A stretch of 64,000 nucleotides of DNA, taken from Gordonia sp. KTR9. GTDB lineage: Bacteria > Actinomycetota > Actinomycetes > Mycobacteriales > Mycobacteriaceae. A program made the translations under genes and the position numbers. The notes below the pieces were generated by a model. That model was not told the origin of the DNA. It saw nothing but the letters and a program-made list of their open reading frames with translations, and made no database searches. Below are positions 36,842-44,521 of this stretch, piece after piece. How positions within the stretch are numbered: position 1 is the stretch's first letter; every line of letters starts with the position of its first letter. The stretch lies in the NCBI RefSeq assembly GCF_000143885.2, contig NC_018581.1:2046001-2110000 (forward strand), given 5' to 3'.

Positions 36842-36873
36842 CCCGCGACCACGTGCGCGGGTTTCTTCTGTTT
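36842..36873 (+). terminator. Rho-independent terminator after tRNA-Arg
   Basis: CCCGCG (36842-36847) pairs with CGCGGG (36856-36861), followed by the T-rich tail TTTCTTCTGTTTC. Located 17 bp after the tRNA CCA. Confidence 0.65.
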
Positions 36874-36877
36874 CTCG
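36865..36877 (+). repeat. 13-bp direct repeat, left copy
   Basis: CTTCTGTTTCTCG here is repeated exactly at 41133-41145. The two copies bracket the less GC-rich block downstream of tRNA-Arg. Both copies sit in T-rich tails after hairpins, so convergent terminator sequence is an alternative explanation. Confidence 0.5.
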
Positions 36878-37027
36878 AGGTCGCCTGGGTTCCGAGGGCC
36901 GGAGACTCCGCAGGTTTCTGACAGACCGTCGAGGCGGCGGTTCGTATGGACTCGAACGGTTTGGTGCGCGCGGAGGAGTTGAGTGCGTTCAGTGAGCAAG
37001 CGGTCCTTCTGAGTTGTCAGGTATCTG

Positions 37028-37605
37028 ATGAAGTACTTCCACGTCAGACCCGATGAACCCACCCTGGCTGAGGTTGAGAAGCTCAGCGAAGATGTTGCGC
37101 GACTGGAGAATGCGGTTCACAACCTCCATCAACGGGAGGCCAGCATCACCCGTTGGATCGACCCGCCAAAGTTCATACTGAAGCACTACATGGCGGAATT
37201 CATGCAGCACGTTGGAGTTCGGCTATCACCAATCACGGTCCCGTACCCGGAGTACCTCTTCGAGTACGTTAGTGCTGGCGGCAACAGTTCTCGGCGTGCA
37301 CGAATCACATTGAACACACCAACGATCGACGCCCTCATCGGAACCCTTGCCCAGAAGATCCGATACAGAAAGAGCGCCGCCGGGCAACGTGCCCTCATGA
37401 CGGGCAAGCTCCGGGAGTTCATCAAGTCGCGTGACAACTACGCATGCCGATAATCTCGATATCGGTCGCCGTCGAGCGTCACCTGCTTCTTGAGGTCGAC
37501 CACATTGTGCCGGTGTCAAGAGGTGGCCTGTCGACTCCTGAGAACCTTCAAACCCTGTGCTGGAAGCGCAACCGGTCCAAGTCGAACAGAATTGGTGCGC
37601 GCTGA
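37028..37605 (+). pseudogene. HNH endonuclease, decayed by frameshift
   Basis: The first frame gives 141 aa ending FIKSRDNYACR then a stop at about 37451. Shifting frame by one base recovers VAVERHLLLEVDHIVPVSRG, followed by GLSTPENLQTLC and a few more residues up to a stop at 37603-37605. This is a textbook HNH nuclease core (H-x-x-P-x-S-x-G-G..N). An intact zinc-finger version would read CR-x-C-G between the two parts, so one base is missing and one Cys is lost. The second CxxC is also damaged (CWKR instead of CWKC). It is the first gene of the accessory block after tRNA-Arg and points to a formerly mobile or phage-like origin. Confidence 0.72.
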
Positions 37606-38066
37606 GCCACCGCAGATCGAGCGAGCGCGCAGAACATGTCAGCCATCGCCCTCTCAACGATGATCGCATATTCGACAACGGTATCGCGAGATGGCCCGCG
37701 ATCTCGCTCTCACCCTCAAGAGTGCGGCTGCCGTTCTACGCGGGGCCAAAGCGACCCACCGAAGGCGGGCAGACCGGGGTCCGCAGTGTGACGTACGACA
37801 CTCTTCGTCGTCCGTCCGGGCATCGCTTGAGCGCGCTTTGGCTGGTTGACGGGGGTGTCCCGGCCAGGCGGGCTTCAGTCTCGGCATAGAAGTCCATCTC
37901 GAACCTGATATTTGCTGTTGTGGATTTGGGTGGGGTGTGCGAACCTACCGCCGGTAGTGCGGTGTTCTGAAAACCCAGTTCGCGATCGTGAGTATTGAAC
38001 CAGTGTCAGTGCTCCAAGTTGCACAGTGTGATCTGGCGCCGCTCACTCGTGGGTGAAGGGGTCGGG
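37606..38066 (+). other. 461-bp gap without a recognisable gene
   Basis: Several short open frames occur on both strands, but none has a good start, ribosome site or recognisable product. A plus-strand stretch near 37680-37760 reads like a degraded coding fragment. The last 140 bp before the MspA-like gene should contain its promoter; no box pair could be assigned with confidence. Confidence 0.4.
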
Positions 38067-38726
38067 ATGCTTGTTCGTAGATTGGTCGTCGTATCGTCGA
38101 CGTGTATTGCATTGGTGTCTCTCGTGTTTGGCGTGGGAGTTGGTTCAGCCGCCCCGACGTCGCTGGCGACGAAGTACGACTCGCTGATCACCGATGACGG
38201 TTGGAAGATCGAGCTGCGTGCCAGCGAGCTGGTCGTCAACCCGATGAGCAACATCGCCAACAGCTTTGCCTCGCGTGAGGGCTGGGTGTCGGCACGGGTC
38301 GGTGCCCTCATCACCCCGGCGAAGGGGCGCCGACCGTCCCAGCCGGTGCAGTCTGCGATCCTCGAGCAGTTTCTGGTCGTCGGGTGCCAGGTCGATGTCA
38401 GCGACGGGGCGACGTTCGGGTTCGGCTCGTCGATCGGGCCGAACGCGAACGTCACGATCAGTGGCGTTCCTGGCGTGACGGTCGGCGGGTCGGCGTCGGT
38501 GAGCCCGTCGATCTCGGTAAAGCTCAAGCCGGGCCGGATCACTGAGATCTCGTTGGGTAAGAAGACATTGCAAACCAACCGCGCCTCGATCCGCGCCAAG
38601 CGAGTCCACGTCAGGGTGGATGGTTGCGTCGGTCCGACGACGGTCCGCGTGATCGTGCGGTTCTCGGCTTCGACACCGACCGCTGACGACACGATCAACA
38701 TCCACTCCGCCCGTATGTGGCTCTGA
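38067..38726 (+). CDS. MspA family outer-membrane porin
   Basis: Secreted protein of 219 aa related to the MspA porins that form octameric pores in the mycolic-acid outer membrane. The N-terminal signal peptide (MLVRRLVVV, a hydrophobic core, then GSAA) precedes a mature region with the family landmarks: DDGWKIELRASE, REGWVSARV, VGCQVDVSDGATFGFG, Gly/Ser-rich SGVPGVTVGGSASVSPSIS, LKPGRITEISLG, and VHVRVDGCVGP near the end with two family cysteines. ATG 38067 is chosen because GAAGGGG precedes it and the signal peptide starts there. It is followed 29 bp later by an unrecognised secreted protein, probably in the same transcript. It lies inside the accessory block after tRNA-Arg, so it is likely an extra porin gene. 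Confidence 0.83.
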   Translation: MLVRRLVVVSSTCIALVSLVFGVGVGSAAPTSLATKYDSLITDDGWKIELRASELVVNPMSNIANSFASREGWVSARVGALITPAKGRRPSQPVQSAILEQFLVVGCQVDVSDGATFGFGSSIGPNANVTISGVPGVTVGGSASVSPSISVKLKPGRITEISLGKKTLQTNRASIRAKRVHVRVDGCVGPTTVRVIVRFSASTPTADDTINIHSARMWL

Positions 38727-38755
38727 CCACCAGGCGACGATCGGGGGATCGAGTG

Positions 38756-39787
38756 ATGAGCGATGTTCGTCTGAGGAGCATGATCGGGCGCAGGGGAGTG
38801 CTCGCGGCCGTCATGGTCGCGGCAGTCTCGGTACTGGCTGTCCTGGCATCGTTGGTGGTGCCGGCTGATCCGGCGAGCGCGGAAACCCCAGCTGAGCGGT
38901 GTGCGCGTGAGACGGCCGCCTACAACAGTGCTTGGGCGCAGACCTGGGCGGCTTCCAATGGCCGCACGGCCTCAGAAGCCCCGCCGCCCCCGGTGCCCTA
39001 TGTTTGTCACGATCCGGGGCCAACGACCACCACGACGTCTCAGCCGCCGGTGGTGACGGCGCCGACGGTGCCGAGCGACTCCAGCGTGCCCGAGGGGCCA
39101 GGTCCCGACATGGGAGCCCACGCGCCCACCGACATCCCACCTCCCGGCTCGACGCCGATTGTGCCGGTGCCAACCACCGGGGCTCGTGACCTCGATGGCG
39201 ATCGCGATCGGGAGGGGGGCGACGCGCCGGCTGCCCCGCCTCGTGATCTACCCATTCCCGACCTCCGTTCGTTCCGGCACAATGTAGATGACGACTACGA
39301 CACAAACGAGATCGTCGGCGGCCCTTGGGAAGACACGTGCGGCAACAAGGTTCCGTTGCGGCGTGGATATTGGAATGGAAAGCGCGGCCGCGGCTGGGAC
39401 AAGATCTACCACTACCACAAGATGACGAACATGGACGTTGTCCAAGAGACGATCGAATCCAACTGCGGCGAGCATGATCAGAATGACACCCGTGGCCGGA
39501 CCTTGATCTATCGACAAGACTTCTACCGCCAGGAGTGCTCGTATCTGACACCCGGAACATTGATCTGTGAGAAGAAGCCGCCCCCGGTGACTTATCGTGC
39601 CGTTGTTCAAATGTCGGACACGCTGCCGAACGGTGAGAAGATCCCTGGTGGCGCGTCCGGTGTCACCACGGCGTACTGCGAAGGCCATGTGGAGTGTCCG
39701 GGTTGGATGTCATCGCCCAAGCAGATCGATAAGGTCAGCGGCATACCGCTGAATGGAAATGATGGTGGGGATGCGCCGGTCGCATGA
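38756..39787 (+). CDS. Secreted protein of unknown function with Pro/Thr-rich linker
   Basis: About 343 aa; no family recognised. In order: a Sec signal peptide (basic start, long hydrophobic core, PASA-E cleavage site near residue 41); a short segment CARETAAYNSAWAQTWA; a disordered Pro/Thr/Asp-rich linker (about residues 75-170) with TTTTTS; then a compact C-terminal domain of about 170 aa. That domain contains six cysteines, an unusual cluster YHYHKMTNM, and CEKKPPPVTYRAVVQMSD. Even cysteine number and export suggest disulfides. ATG 38756 has a G-rich site before it; GTG 38717 is an alternative that overlaps the porin gene. The gene follows the MspA-like porin by 29 bp. Enzyme, toxin or envelope-binding roles cannot be separated from sequence alone. 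Confidence 0.65.
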   Translation: MSDVRLRSMIGRRGVLAAVMVAAVSVLAVLASLVVPADPASAETPAERCARETAAYNSAWAQTWAASNGRTASEAPPPPVPYVCHDPGPTTTTTSQPPVVTAPTVPSDSSVPEGPGPDMGAHAPTDIPPPGSTPIVPVPTTGARDLDGDRDREGGDAPAAPPRDLPIPDLRSFRHNVDDDYDTNEIVGGPWEDTCGNKVPLRRGYWNGKRGRGWDKIYHYHKMTNMDVVQETIESNCGEHDQNDTRGRTLIYRQDFYRQECSYLTPGTLICEKKPPPVTYRAVVQMSDTLPNGEKIPGGASGVTTAYCEGHVECPGWMSSPKQIDKVSGIPLNGNDGGDAPVA

Positions 39788-39858
39788 CATGAAATCTCTG
39801 ACGTGCTTCGTGACGGACACAATTGAGCAGGGCGTATCTGAGTACTTGGGGGCCGACA

Positions 39859-40239
39859 GTGACCAGTGAGGTCTCTCCGGTTGCAGCTGAGGTTGTGCGT
39901 ATTGCTGCGGTGTCGGGGCCGAGCACGCGGGATGTCGTTCTGCTTGCCTGCTGGTCGCACGAATCGCTCCTCTTCGTCGTCTTCCGCTCGCTAGTTCTGC
40001 CGAACCCCGACCAGCCAGTGGGTATTGTCTGCGACCTCAGACAGTTGCCGACTGAGGATGTGGAGGCTGCTGCTTATCACGTACTGGCATTCGAAATGGT
40101 CGAACCGCACCACTACCCACTCGTCCTGTCGGACAAGGCAGGTGCCATACGATGGCGTGCCGCGCTGGACACGGAGCTGGGCGATCAGACAGTCGGCCTC
40201 TTAGAAACTGTTGGAACCGTGAGAGATCTAGGGGAGTTC
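39859..40239 (+). other. Open frame of unknown function fused in frame to lipoprotein gene
   Basis: From GTG 39859 (GGGGG site about 7 nt before it) an open frame of about 127 codons runs without a stop into the lipoprotein ATG at 40240. The translation (VVLLACWSHESLLFVVFRS, later FEMVEPHHYPLVLSDKAGA) looks like a small cytoplasmic protein with no known family, signal peptide or membrane segment. A fused product would bury the lipoprotein signal in the middle, so this is more likely a separate small gene whose own stop has been lost, or a truncated gene. Confidence 0.35.
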
Positions 40240-40797
40240 ATGAGTAAGTCGACTGCCGTGAAAACGTCGATAGCAGTTGCCTTCGTTGCCTCCACAGTCT
40301 TGGCTGGGTGCGGCGGCACGACAGATGCTGGCGAGGTCACTAACGGCGCCGCATCGCCTTCGTCGTCGCTACCGGCTCCGACGAAGTATGAGTATGTGGC
40401 GTCCGATGTCGTTGCCATGGTCGACGGTGCGCCGGTCCAACTGAGGCCGTTCCCGTTTTCCGTCGGTGCTGAAGCGGTTGATGTACGGCTGTCTGCGGCC
40501 CTAGGCGACGGATGCTCAGAGAACGACTCAGACGTCGAGGGGCAGTTCGTTGTCTTGCCGCGCGGTGGCTGCACCTTCGAGCGGAAGTACGAAACCGCTC
40601 AGCGTGCTGGTGCGTCCGGCCTCGTGATCACCTCCTCTGATCCGCTTCCAGATGGGCGCTGGCAGATCCCGCCGATCGATCTGACAACCATCCCCATGCT
40701 GGTGACCGACGACCCAGACTCCGTGCGACGACTCGTGGACGGAGCCTCCGTAACTGCGAGTTTCGACGCTTCGGTCAATCAGACACCTGCTGAATGA
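40240..40797 (+). CDS. Lipoprotein with PA (protease-associated) domain
   Basis: About 185 aa. The start ATG 40240 follows AGGGGAG closely and is succeeded by a type II signal peptide ending LAGC (residues about 20-23), so the product is probably lipid-anchored on the cell surface. After a Ser/Pro-rich linker comes a PA-domain core, VVLPRGGCTFERKYETAQRA followed by GASGLVIT, the conserved RGxCxFxxK pattern. PA domains usually bind peptides or accompany proteases, but no protease domain is present here. The same frame is open far upstream; the lipobox supports the internal ATG as the real start. Confidence 0.68.
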   Translation: MSKSTAVKTSIAVAFVASTVLAGCGGTTDAGEVTNGAASPSSSLPAPTKYEYVASDVVAMVDGAPVQLRPFPFSVGAEAVDVRLSAALGDGCSENDSDVEGQFVVLPRGGCTFERKYETAQRAGASGLVITSSDPLPDGRWQIPPIDLTTIPMLVTDDPDSVRRLVDGASVTASFDASVNQTPAE

Positions 40798-41072
40798 TGG
40801 GTGAATTTTCGGCGGACTTAACTGCCAGCGTGGAGTGCACCCCCAGGACTGGACCGCGGTGTGACGGTCAGCGGCCCCTAGGACTACAGGCTTTGGGACG
40901 CTACCGCCTGTTTCGCTACGAGGTTCAGTGCTGGCCTGATGGGACGATCCCCGACCGCTCCTGCGCTGTGGGAGGGACCTCCGCGATCGGCATGGTCGTG
41001 ACCGCCGCGTGCAGGCGTGCGAACTCGTCGGTTTGGATCGAAAGAGATTCACGGAGGCGCACCATTGCCGCC

Positions 41073-41136
41073 GAAGCGCCACTTGGGATCAGAAGCGCCG
41101 GTTACAACCGGCGCACATGATCTCAAGTGGCGCTTC
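41073..41136. repeat. Large nested inverted repeat / hairpin
   Basis: The outer arms, 19 bp at 41073-41091 and 41118-41136, pair with a single mismatch (core GAAGCGCCACTT). Nested inside, GCGCCGGTT (41095-41103) pairs perfectly with AACCGGCGC (41106-41114) around a 2-nt loop. A T-rich tract follows. It could be a bidirectional terminator, a mobile-element end or a recombination site. Confidence 0.75.
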
Positions 41137-41145
41137 TGTTTCTCG
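41133..41145 (+). repeat. 13-bp direct repeat, right copy
   Basis: CTTCTGTTTCTCG, identical to 36865-36877. It overlaps the end of the large hairpin and marks the point where sequence returns to the higher-GC, ordinary chromosomal character. Confidence 0.5.
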
Positions 41146-41221
41146 GTACACAGCGCAGACAGGGCTTGTTGCAGTCGCCACGGAATCACCGCAATCCAGC
41201 GTGTAGGCGGGATCGGGCGAA

Positions 41222-41227
41222 TAGTCT
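41222..41227 (+). promoter_or_regulatory. -10 box for esterase gene
   Basis: TAGTCT ends 7 nt before GTG 41235, consistent with a leaderless transcript and used here to choose that start. Confidence 0.45.
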
Positions 41228-41234
41228 CCACGTT

Positions 41235-42125
41235 GTGCTGAACCGCTGGAGAATGCGCAACGACTTCGCGCCGGACCTGCGCAGGCTGGCGCTGATCGCG
41301 CCCGCACAGATCGTGTCGCGACGCACGCTCCCCGTTGTCCGACGGCTTTCCCGAGTGCGCAACGGCCGGACGCCCGTCACCACCGTGACCACGCCGAGCG
41401 GCGTCGAGGTGCGGGTCTTTCGTCCGGCACACTCGTCGGGACGTCTGCCCGGACTTCTGTGGATTCATGGCGGCGGCTATGTCATGGGCAGTGCCGCCCA
41501 GGACGATCGCTGGGCGCGAGCGATGTCCGAACGTGTCGGAATCGAGGTGGTGTCCGTCGACTACCGCCTCGCGCCGGAGCATCCGTATCCGGCAGCGATC
41601 GAGGACTGTCTGGACGCCCTGCGGTGGATGATCGACCAGCCAGACATCGACGCGACCCGGATCGCGATCGGCGGCAACAGCGCCGGCGGGGGACTGGCAG
41701 CGGCACTGGCCTTTCGCGCACGCGATGAAGGGGTGGAGCTGCGGTTGCAGCTCTTGACCTACCCGATGCTCGACGACCGAACCCGCAAACCCGATCCGCG
41801 GCACCGACTCTGGAACGCCTCGGCCAACGTCTTCGGGTGGTCGAGCTATCTGGGTGGCGCCGACACCGGGGAGGCGGTCCCGGCGCGACGTACCGACCTC
41901 GCGGGGTTGCCGCCCGCGTGGATCGGGGTCGGCACCCTCGACCTGTTCTCCACCGAGGACCGTGGCTACGCCGACCGCCTTCGCACGGCGGGGGTCGAGT
42001 GCCAGGTCGACGAGGTGTGCGGCGCATTTCACGGATTCGACATCGTCGCGCCCCGAACATCGATCGCACAGGACTTTTTCGCCAGGCAGTGCGACGCCGT
42101 CCGACGTGCGCTCGCGCACGACTGA
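41235..42125 (+). CDS. Alpha/beta hydrolase, hormone-sensitive lipase (HSL) family esterase
   Basis: Esterase of about 296 aa. The oxyanion-hole motif HGGGY starts at residue 78, the nucleophile lies in GNSAGG (Ser149), the acid in GTLDLF (Asp236) and the base in FHGFD (His266). Together with the YRLAPEHPYPA stretch these define the HSL/LipH-like family, which hydrolyses short to medium acyl esters. No signal peptide is seen, so it is probably cytoplasmic. GTG 41235 is chosen because of the -10 box 7 nt upstream; ATG 41253 is an alternative. It is the first ordinary chromosomal gene after the accessory block and is convergent with the methyltransferase gene. Confidence 0.87.
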   Translation: MLNRWRMRNDFAPDLRRLALIAPAQIVSRRTLPVVRRLSRVRNGRTPVTTVTTPSGVEVRVFRPAHSSGRLPGLLWIHGGGYVMGSAAQDDRWARAMSERVGIEVVSVDYRLAPEHPYPAAIEDCLDALRWMIDQPDIDATRIAIGGNSAGGGLAAALAFRARDEGVELRLQLLTYPMLDDRTRKPDPRHRLWNASANVFGWSSYLGGADTGEAVPARRTDLAGLPPAWIGVGTLDLFSTEDRGYADRLRTAGVECQVDEVCGAFHGFDIVAPRTSIAQDFFARQCDAVRRALAHD

Positions 42126-42137
42126 CCGAACGCGATA

Positions 42138-42569
42138 TCAATGATCCGTCGGTAACCCGAGACGCCGCAGCGGGCCACCGCCGTCCACGAACAGCTCGCC
42201 GCCCGGGCGCAGCGCACGGGCCACGGCCTGCACGGCCGCGTCGTAGAGCTCGGGGTGTCGACCGTCGAGAGCGCCGACCCGCAGCGCGAAGGCCACGTCG
42301 AACGGTATGCGGTCGCCCAGTACGAAGTCCTCGATCGCGCCGCATTCGAAGTCGAGCCGGTCCGGGCGCAGCCCGTCGGCGAGCGCGGTACGACGTGCGG
42401 CGCTCACGGCCCGCGACGACCGGTCGATGCCCAGCACGAATCCGTCGGGGCCCACGCGCCGCGCCACCTCGCGTGCCGCTGCCCCGGGCCCGCAGCCGAT
42501 CTCGAGGACTCGCAGACCGGGGGTCAGGGGCAGTGCGTCGACGGCGGCGGCGAGTCGTGGTGAGAGCAC
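42138..42569 (-). CDS. Small class I SAM-dependent methyltransferase
   Basis: Protein of 143 aa with SAM-binding motif I LEIGCGPGAA near the N-terminus, the acidic motif II GIDRS, a motif near FECGAIEDF and a post-core LRPGGELFVDG. The chain stops right after the core Rossmann fold and lacks the extra strands of larger relatives, so the substrate cannot be guessed. GTG 42569 is the first possible start after an in-frame stop. It lies 13 bp after the DUF305 gene in the same direction and is likely co-transcribed. Confidence 0.78.
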   Translation of the reverse strand: MLSPRLAAAVDALPLTPGLRVLEIGCGPGAAAREVARRVGPDGFVLGIDRSSRAVSAARRTALADGLRPDRLDFECGAIEDFVLGDRIPFDVAFALRVGALDGRHPELYDAAVQAVARALRPGGELFVDGGGPLRRLGLPTDH

Positions 42570-42582
42570 GTCTCGGCGCTGC

Positions 42583-43461
42583 TCAGTTCATCGGAAGCGG
42601 TTGTGCACCACGTAGTGCCAGCATCTGGGTGATGATGGCGATCTCCTTGTCCTGGGTTCGCTTCATGCTCGACGCCAGGTCGCGGACGTAGGTCTGCTCG
42701 ACGTTCGCCGGGTCCGCGGCGTACTCCATCATGTGCAGACCGCCCTCGTGGTGGCGCAGCATCAGCTGCAGGAACCGGATGTCCACCTCGGGACCCCGCA
42801 TCGCGCGGAACTGCTCCATCTCCGTCGACGTCGCCATACCCGGCATCGCCGGTTGCTCGGCGTCGGACTCGGGCGCTCCCGAGGCGGGCGCGCCGGACGT
42901 CGGCATCGGCATGTCCCCGTGGTCCATGTCCCCGTGGCCGCCGTCTCCGTGGTCCATGCTGCCGTGATCATGACCGCCCTCGGTGTGATCCGCGGGATCG
43001 GAATGGTCGTGTCCCTCGGTGTCCGACCCCCCGTGGCCCATCCAGGCCATGGTCGCCCCGGGGTTGGTGACGGGCCTGCCCCATCGCGACAGCCACGACT
43101 GCATCTGGCCGATCTCGTTGCTCTGGGCGGTGAGGATGTCGAACGCCATGCTCCGCACCTCGGGGTCGGTGCCGTGTTCGAGTTCGATGGCCGCCAGTTC
43201 CACTCCCTGCTCGTGGTGGCGGGTCATGTCCTGGGCGAATCCGACAGCCGCGGAGTTCGCGGCGGGCGAGTCCTCGCCGGTGGGGTCGTCGGCGAGGCTC
43301 GCCTGGATGAGCAGGCCGAGGCCGACACCGAAGAGAAGCAGCGCCGCCCCGCCCAGCGCGAGCAGGATCCGGGGACGCGACGACGTCTCGACAGCGTCGT
43401 CAGTTGCCACGGGAGTCGTTGTGTCGTCCGGGTTTTCGGGACGCTCGCTGCTGTCGGTCAT
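42583..43461 (-). CDS. DUF305 family membrane-anchored protein with His/Asp/Met-rich linker
   Basis: Protein of 292 aa. A single N-terminal membrane anchor (residues about 31-52) is followed by two DUF305 halves with the paired-histidine signatures [12 protein letters not shown] and [12 protein letters not shown]. Between them is a strikingly His/Gly/Asp/Met-rich linker (about residues 140-200). DUF305 is a ferritin-like helical fold, often found with copper-handling proteins. The surface-exposed His/Met-rich linker supports metal binding, which is an inference. It follows a DUF3105 gene in the same direction (84 bp apart), a frequent pairing in Actinobacteria. Confidence 0.85.
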   Translation of the reverse strand: MTDSSERPENPDDTTTPVATDDAVETSSRPRILLALGGAALLLFGVGLGLLIQASLADDPTGEDSPAANSAAVGFAQDMTRHHEQGVELAAIELEHGTDPEVRSMAFDILTAQSNEIGQMQSWLSRWGRPVTNPGATMAWMGHGGSDTEGHDHSDPADHTEGGHDHGSMDHGDGGHGDMDHGDMPMPTSGAPASGAPESDAEQPAMPGMATSTEMEQFRAMRGPEVDIRFLQLMLRHHEGGLHMMEYAADPANVEQTYVRDLASSMKRTQDKEIAIITQMLALRGAQPLPMN

Positions 43462-43545
43462 CGCTGGGTCCTCGTCGTTCGTCAGGCCGGGGTCGTCTCG
43501 TCGGGCCGGGCCGGTGGCCGGACTGATGTTCGGGTGTGAACCGCG

Positions 43546-44370
43546 TCAGCCCGCGGGCGTCGGGGCGCCGCTGCCGCCGTCCATCGGGACCGCATCGGGG
43601 CCGGGCTCGCCCTGGTCGGCCGGCGGAGGATTCGACGGATCGAACCCGGGGATGGCGGTACAGGTGGCCTGGGTCTCCGGGTAGGCGGCGGTCTGCGGAT
43701 TCTCCGGGTAGACACCGGGCATCATGTTGCGGCGCAACGCGGTGATGAACTGGTTGACGCGCGGGTCGCCGGCGGAGTCCAGCTTGAGCTGGTGGCCCCA
43801 GCTCTGCAGGGACAGCGGCTTGTCGAGTCCGGGGTAGGGCGACAGGAACAGGTACTGCTCACCGCGGACGAGCTGCTTGAGGTAGTCGAGGTCCTCCGGG
43901 GAGATCGTGTCCGGGTTGTAGGTGATCCACACCGCGCCGTGTTCGAGCGCGTGGACGGCGTTCTCCGAGCGCAGCGGATTCGGGTAGACGACGCCGGTGC
44001 AGGTCGCCCAGATCTCGTCATGGGGACCACCGAACGGCGGCGACTGGTCATAGGCGACGCGCTGGTCGGCCGTGACGTGGCGGGCGGCCTCGTAGTACCG
44101 CTTCGTCACACCGGGGATGTCGGACGCCGGGTCCGGCTTCTGCGGGGTGGGCACGAACTCCGACACCGACTCGACGGCGACGTCGTCCTTCTGTTCGGCG
44201 CGCTGCTCGTTGAACTTGGGGACGAGGTAGATCGCGAGACCCGCGATGAGACCGATGACCACCACGACGGCGCCGATCAGCATCCAGTCGATCTGCCGTC
44301 CCGTCGCCGAGGGAACCGAGCCTGCTCGTTTGCGGGACTTGGGGACGTTCGCCCCTGGTTTGCGCGCCAT
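43546..44370 (-). CDS. DUF3105 family membrane-anchored protein
   Basis: Protein of 274 aa. Basic N-terminus, one membrane helix at about residues 30-50, then an extracytoplasmic DUF3105 domain with [20 protein letters not shown], a central [14 protein letters not shown] and SPYPGL. The Pro/Gly-rich tail is disordered. The conserved His and Cys residues suggest metal or thiol chemistry, but the function is unknown. Its divergent promoter region (151 bp) is shared with argS. Confidence 0.87.
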   Translation of the reverse strand: MARKPGANVPKSRKRAGSVPSATGRQIDWMLIGAVVVVIGLIAGLAIYLVPKFNEQRAEQKDDVAVESVSEFVPTPQKPDPASDIPGVTKRYYEAARHVTADQRVAYDQSPPFGGPHDEIWATCTGVVYPNPLRSENAVHALEHGAVWITYNPDTISPEDLDYLKQLVRGEQYLFLSPYPGLDKPLSLQSWGHQLKLDSAGDPRVNQFITALRRNMMPGVYPENPQTAAYPETQATCTAIPGFDPSNPPPADQGEPGPDAVPMDGGSGAPTPAG

Positions 44371-44507
44371 TGACTTCTTTCCTCATCCGACTGCGGGCGC
44401 CGGGCGGGCGGGCGGAATGCCCCGGCACGCGCTCGGCGCCCACGAGTGTACTGGTGGGCCCCGTGGGTCGAGCGGGGTGCGATTGTCGGTGATCAGGCAA
44501 CGGCCAA

Positions 44508-44513
44508 TAGGAT
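44508..44513 (+). promoter_or_regulatory. -10 box for argS operon
   Basis: TAGGAT ends 8 nt before GTG 44522. TTGTCG at 44483-44488 could serve as -35 with a long 19-nt spacer. Near-leaderless arrangement. Confidence 0.45.
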
Positions 44514-44521
44514 GATGTCCT

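Larger units (their letters stand above)
40798..41234. other. 437-bp gap at the right end of the accessory block
   Basis: No supportable gene. A 108-codon plus-strand frame (40794-41120) lacks a ribosome site and has no recognisable composition. The stretch holds the large hairpin (41073-41136), the right copy of the 13-bp repeat (41133-41145) and the esterase promoter (41222-41227). Confidence 0.5.

Noticed and set aside
36760..37062. Minus-strand 100-aa frame ending LVPPAGFEPAAFCSGGRRSIP-like
   Set aside because: It is the antisense reading of tRNA-Arg, a well-known artefact protein in databases.
40794..41120. 108-codon plus-strand frame
   Set aside because: No ribosome site, no recognisable composition, and it ends inside the large hairpin.
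36749..41145. Integrase or transposase that would explain the island
   Set aside because: None found on either strand; only the decayed HNH gene hints at mobility.
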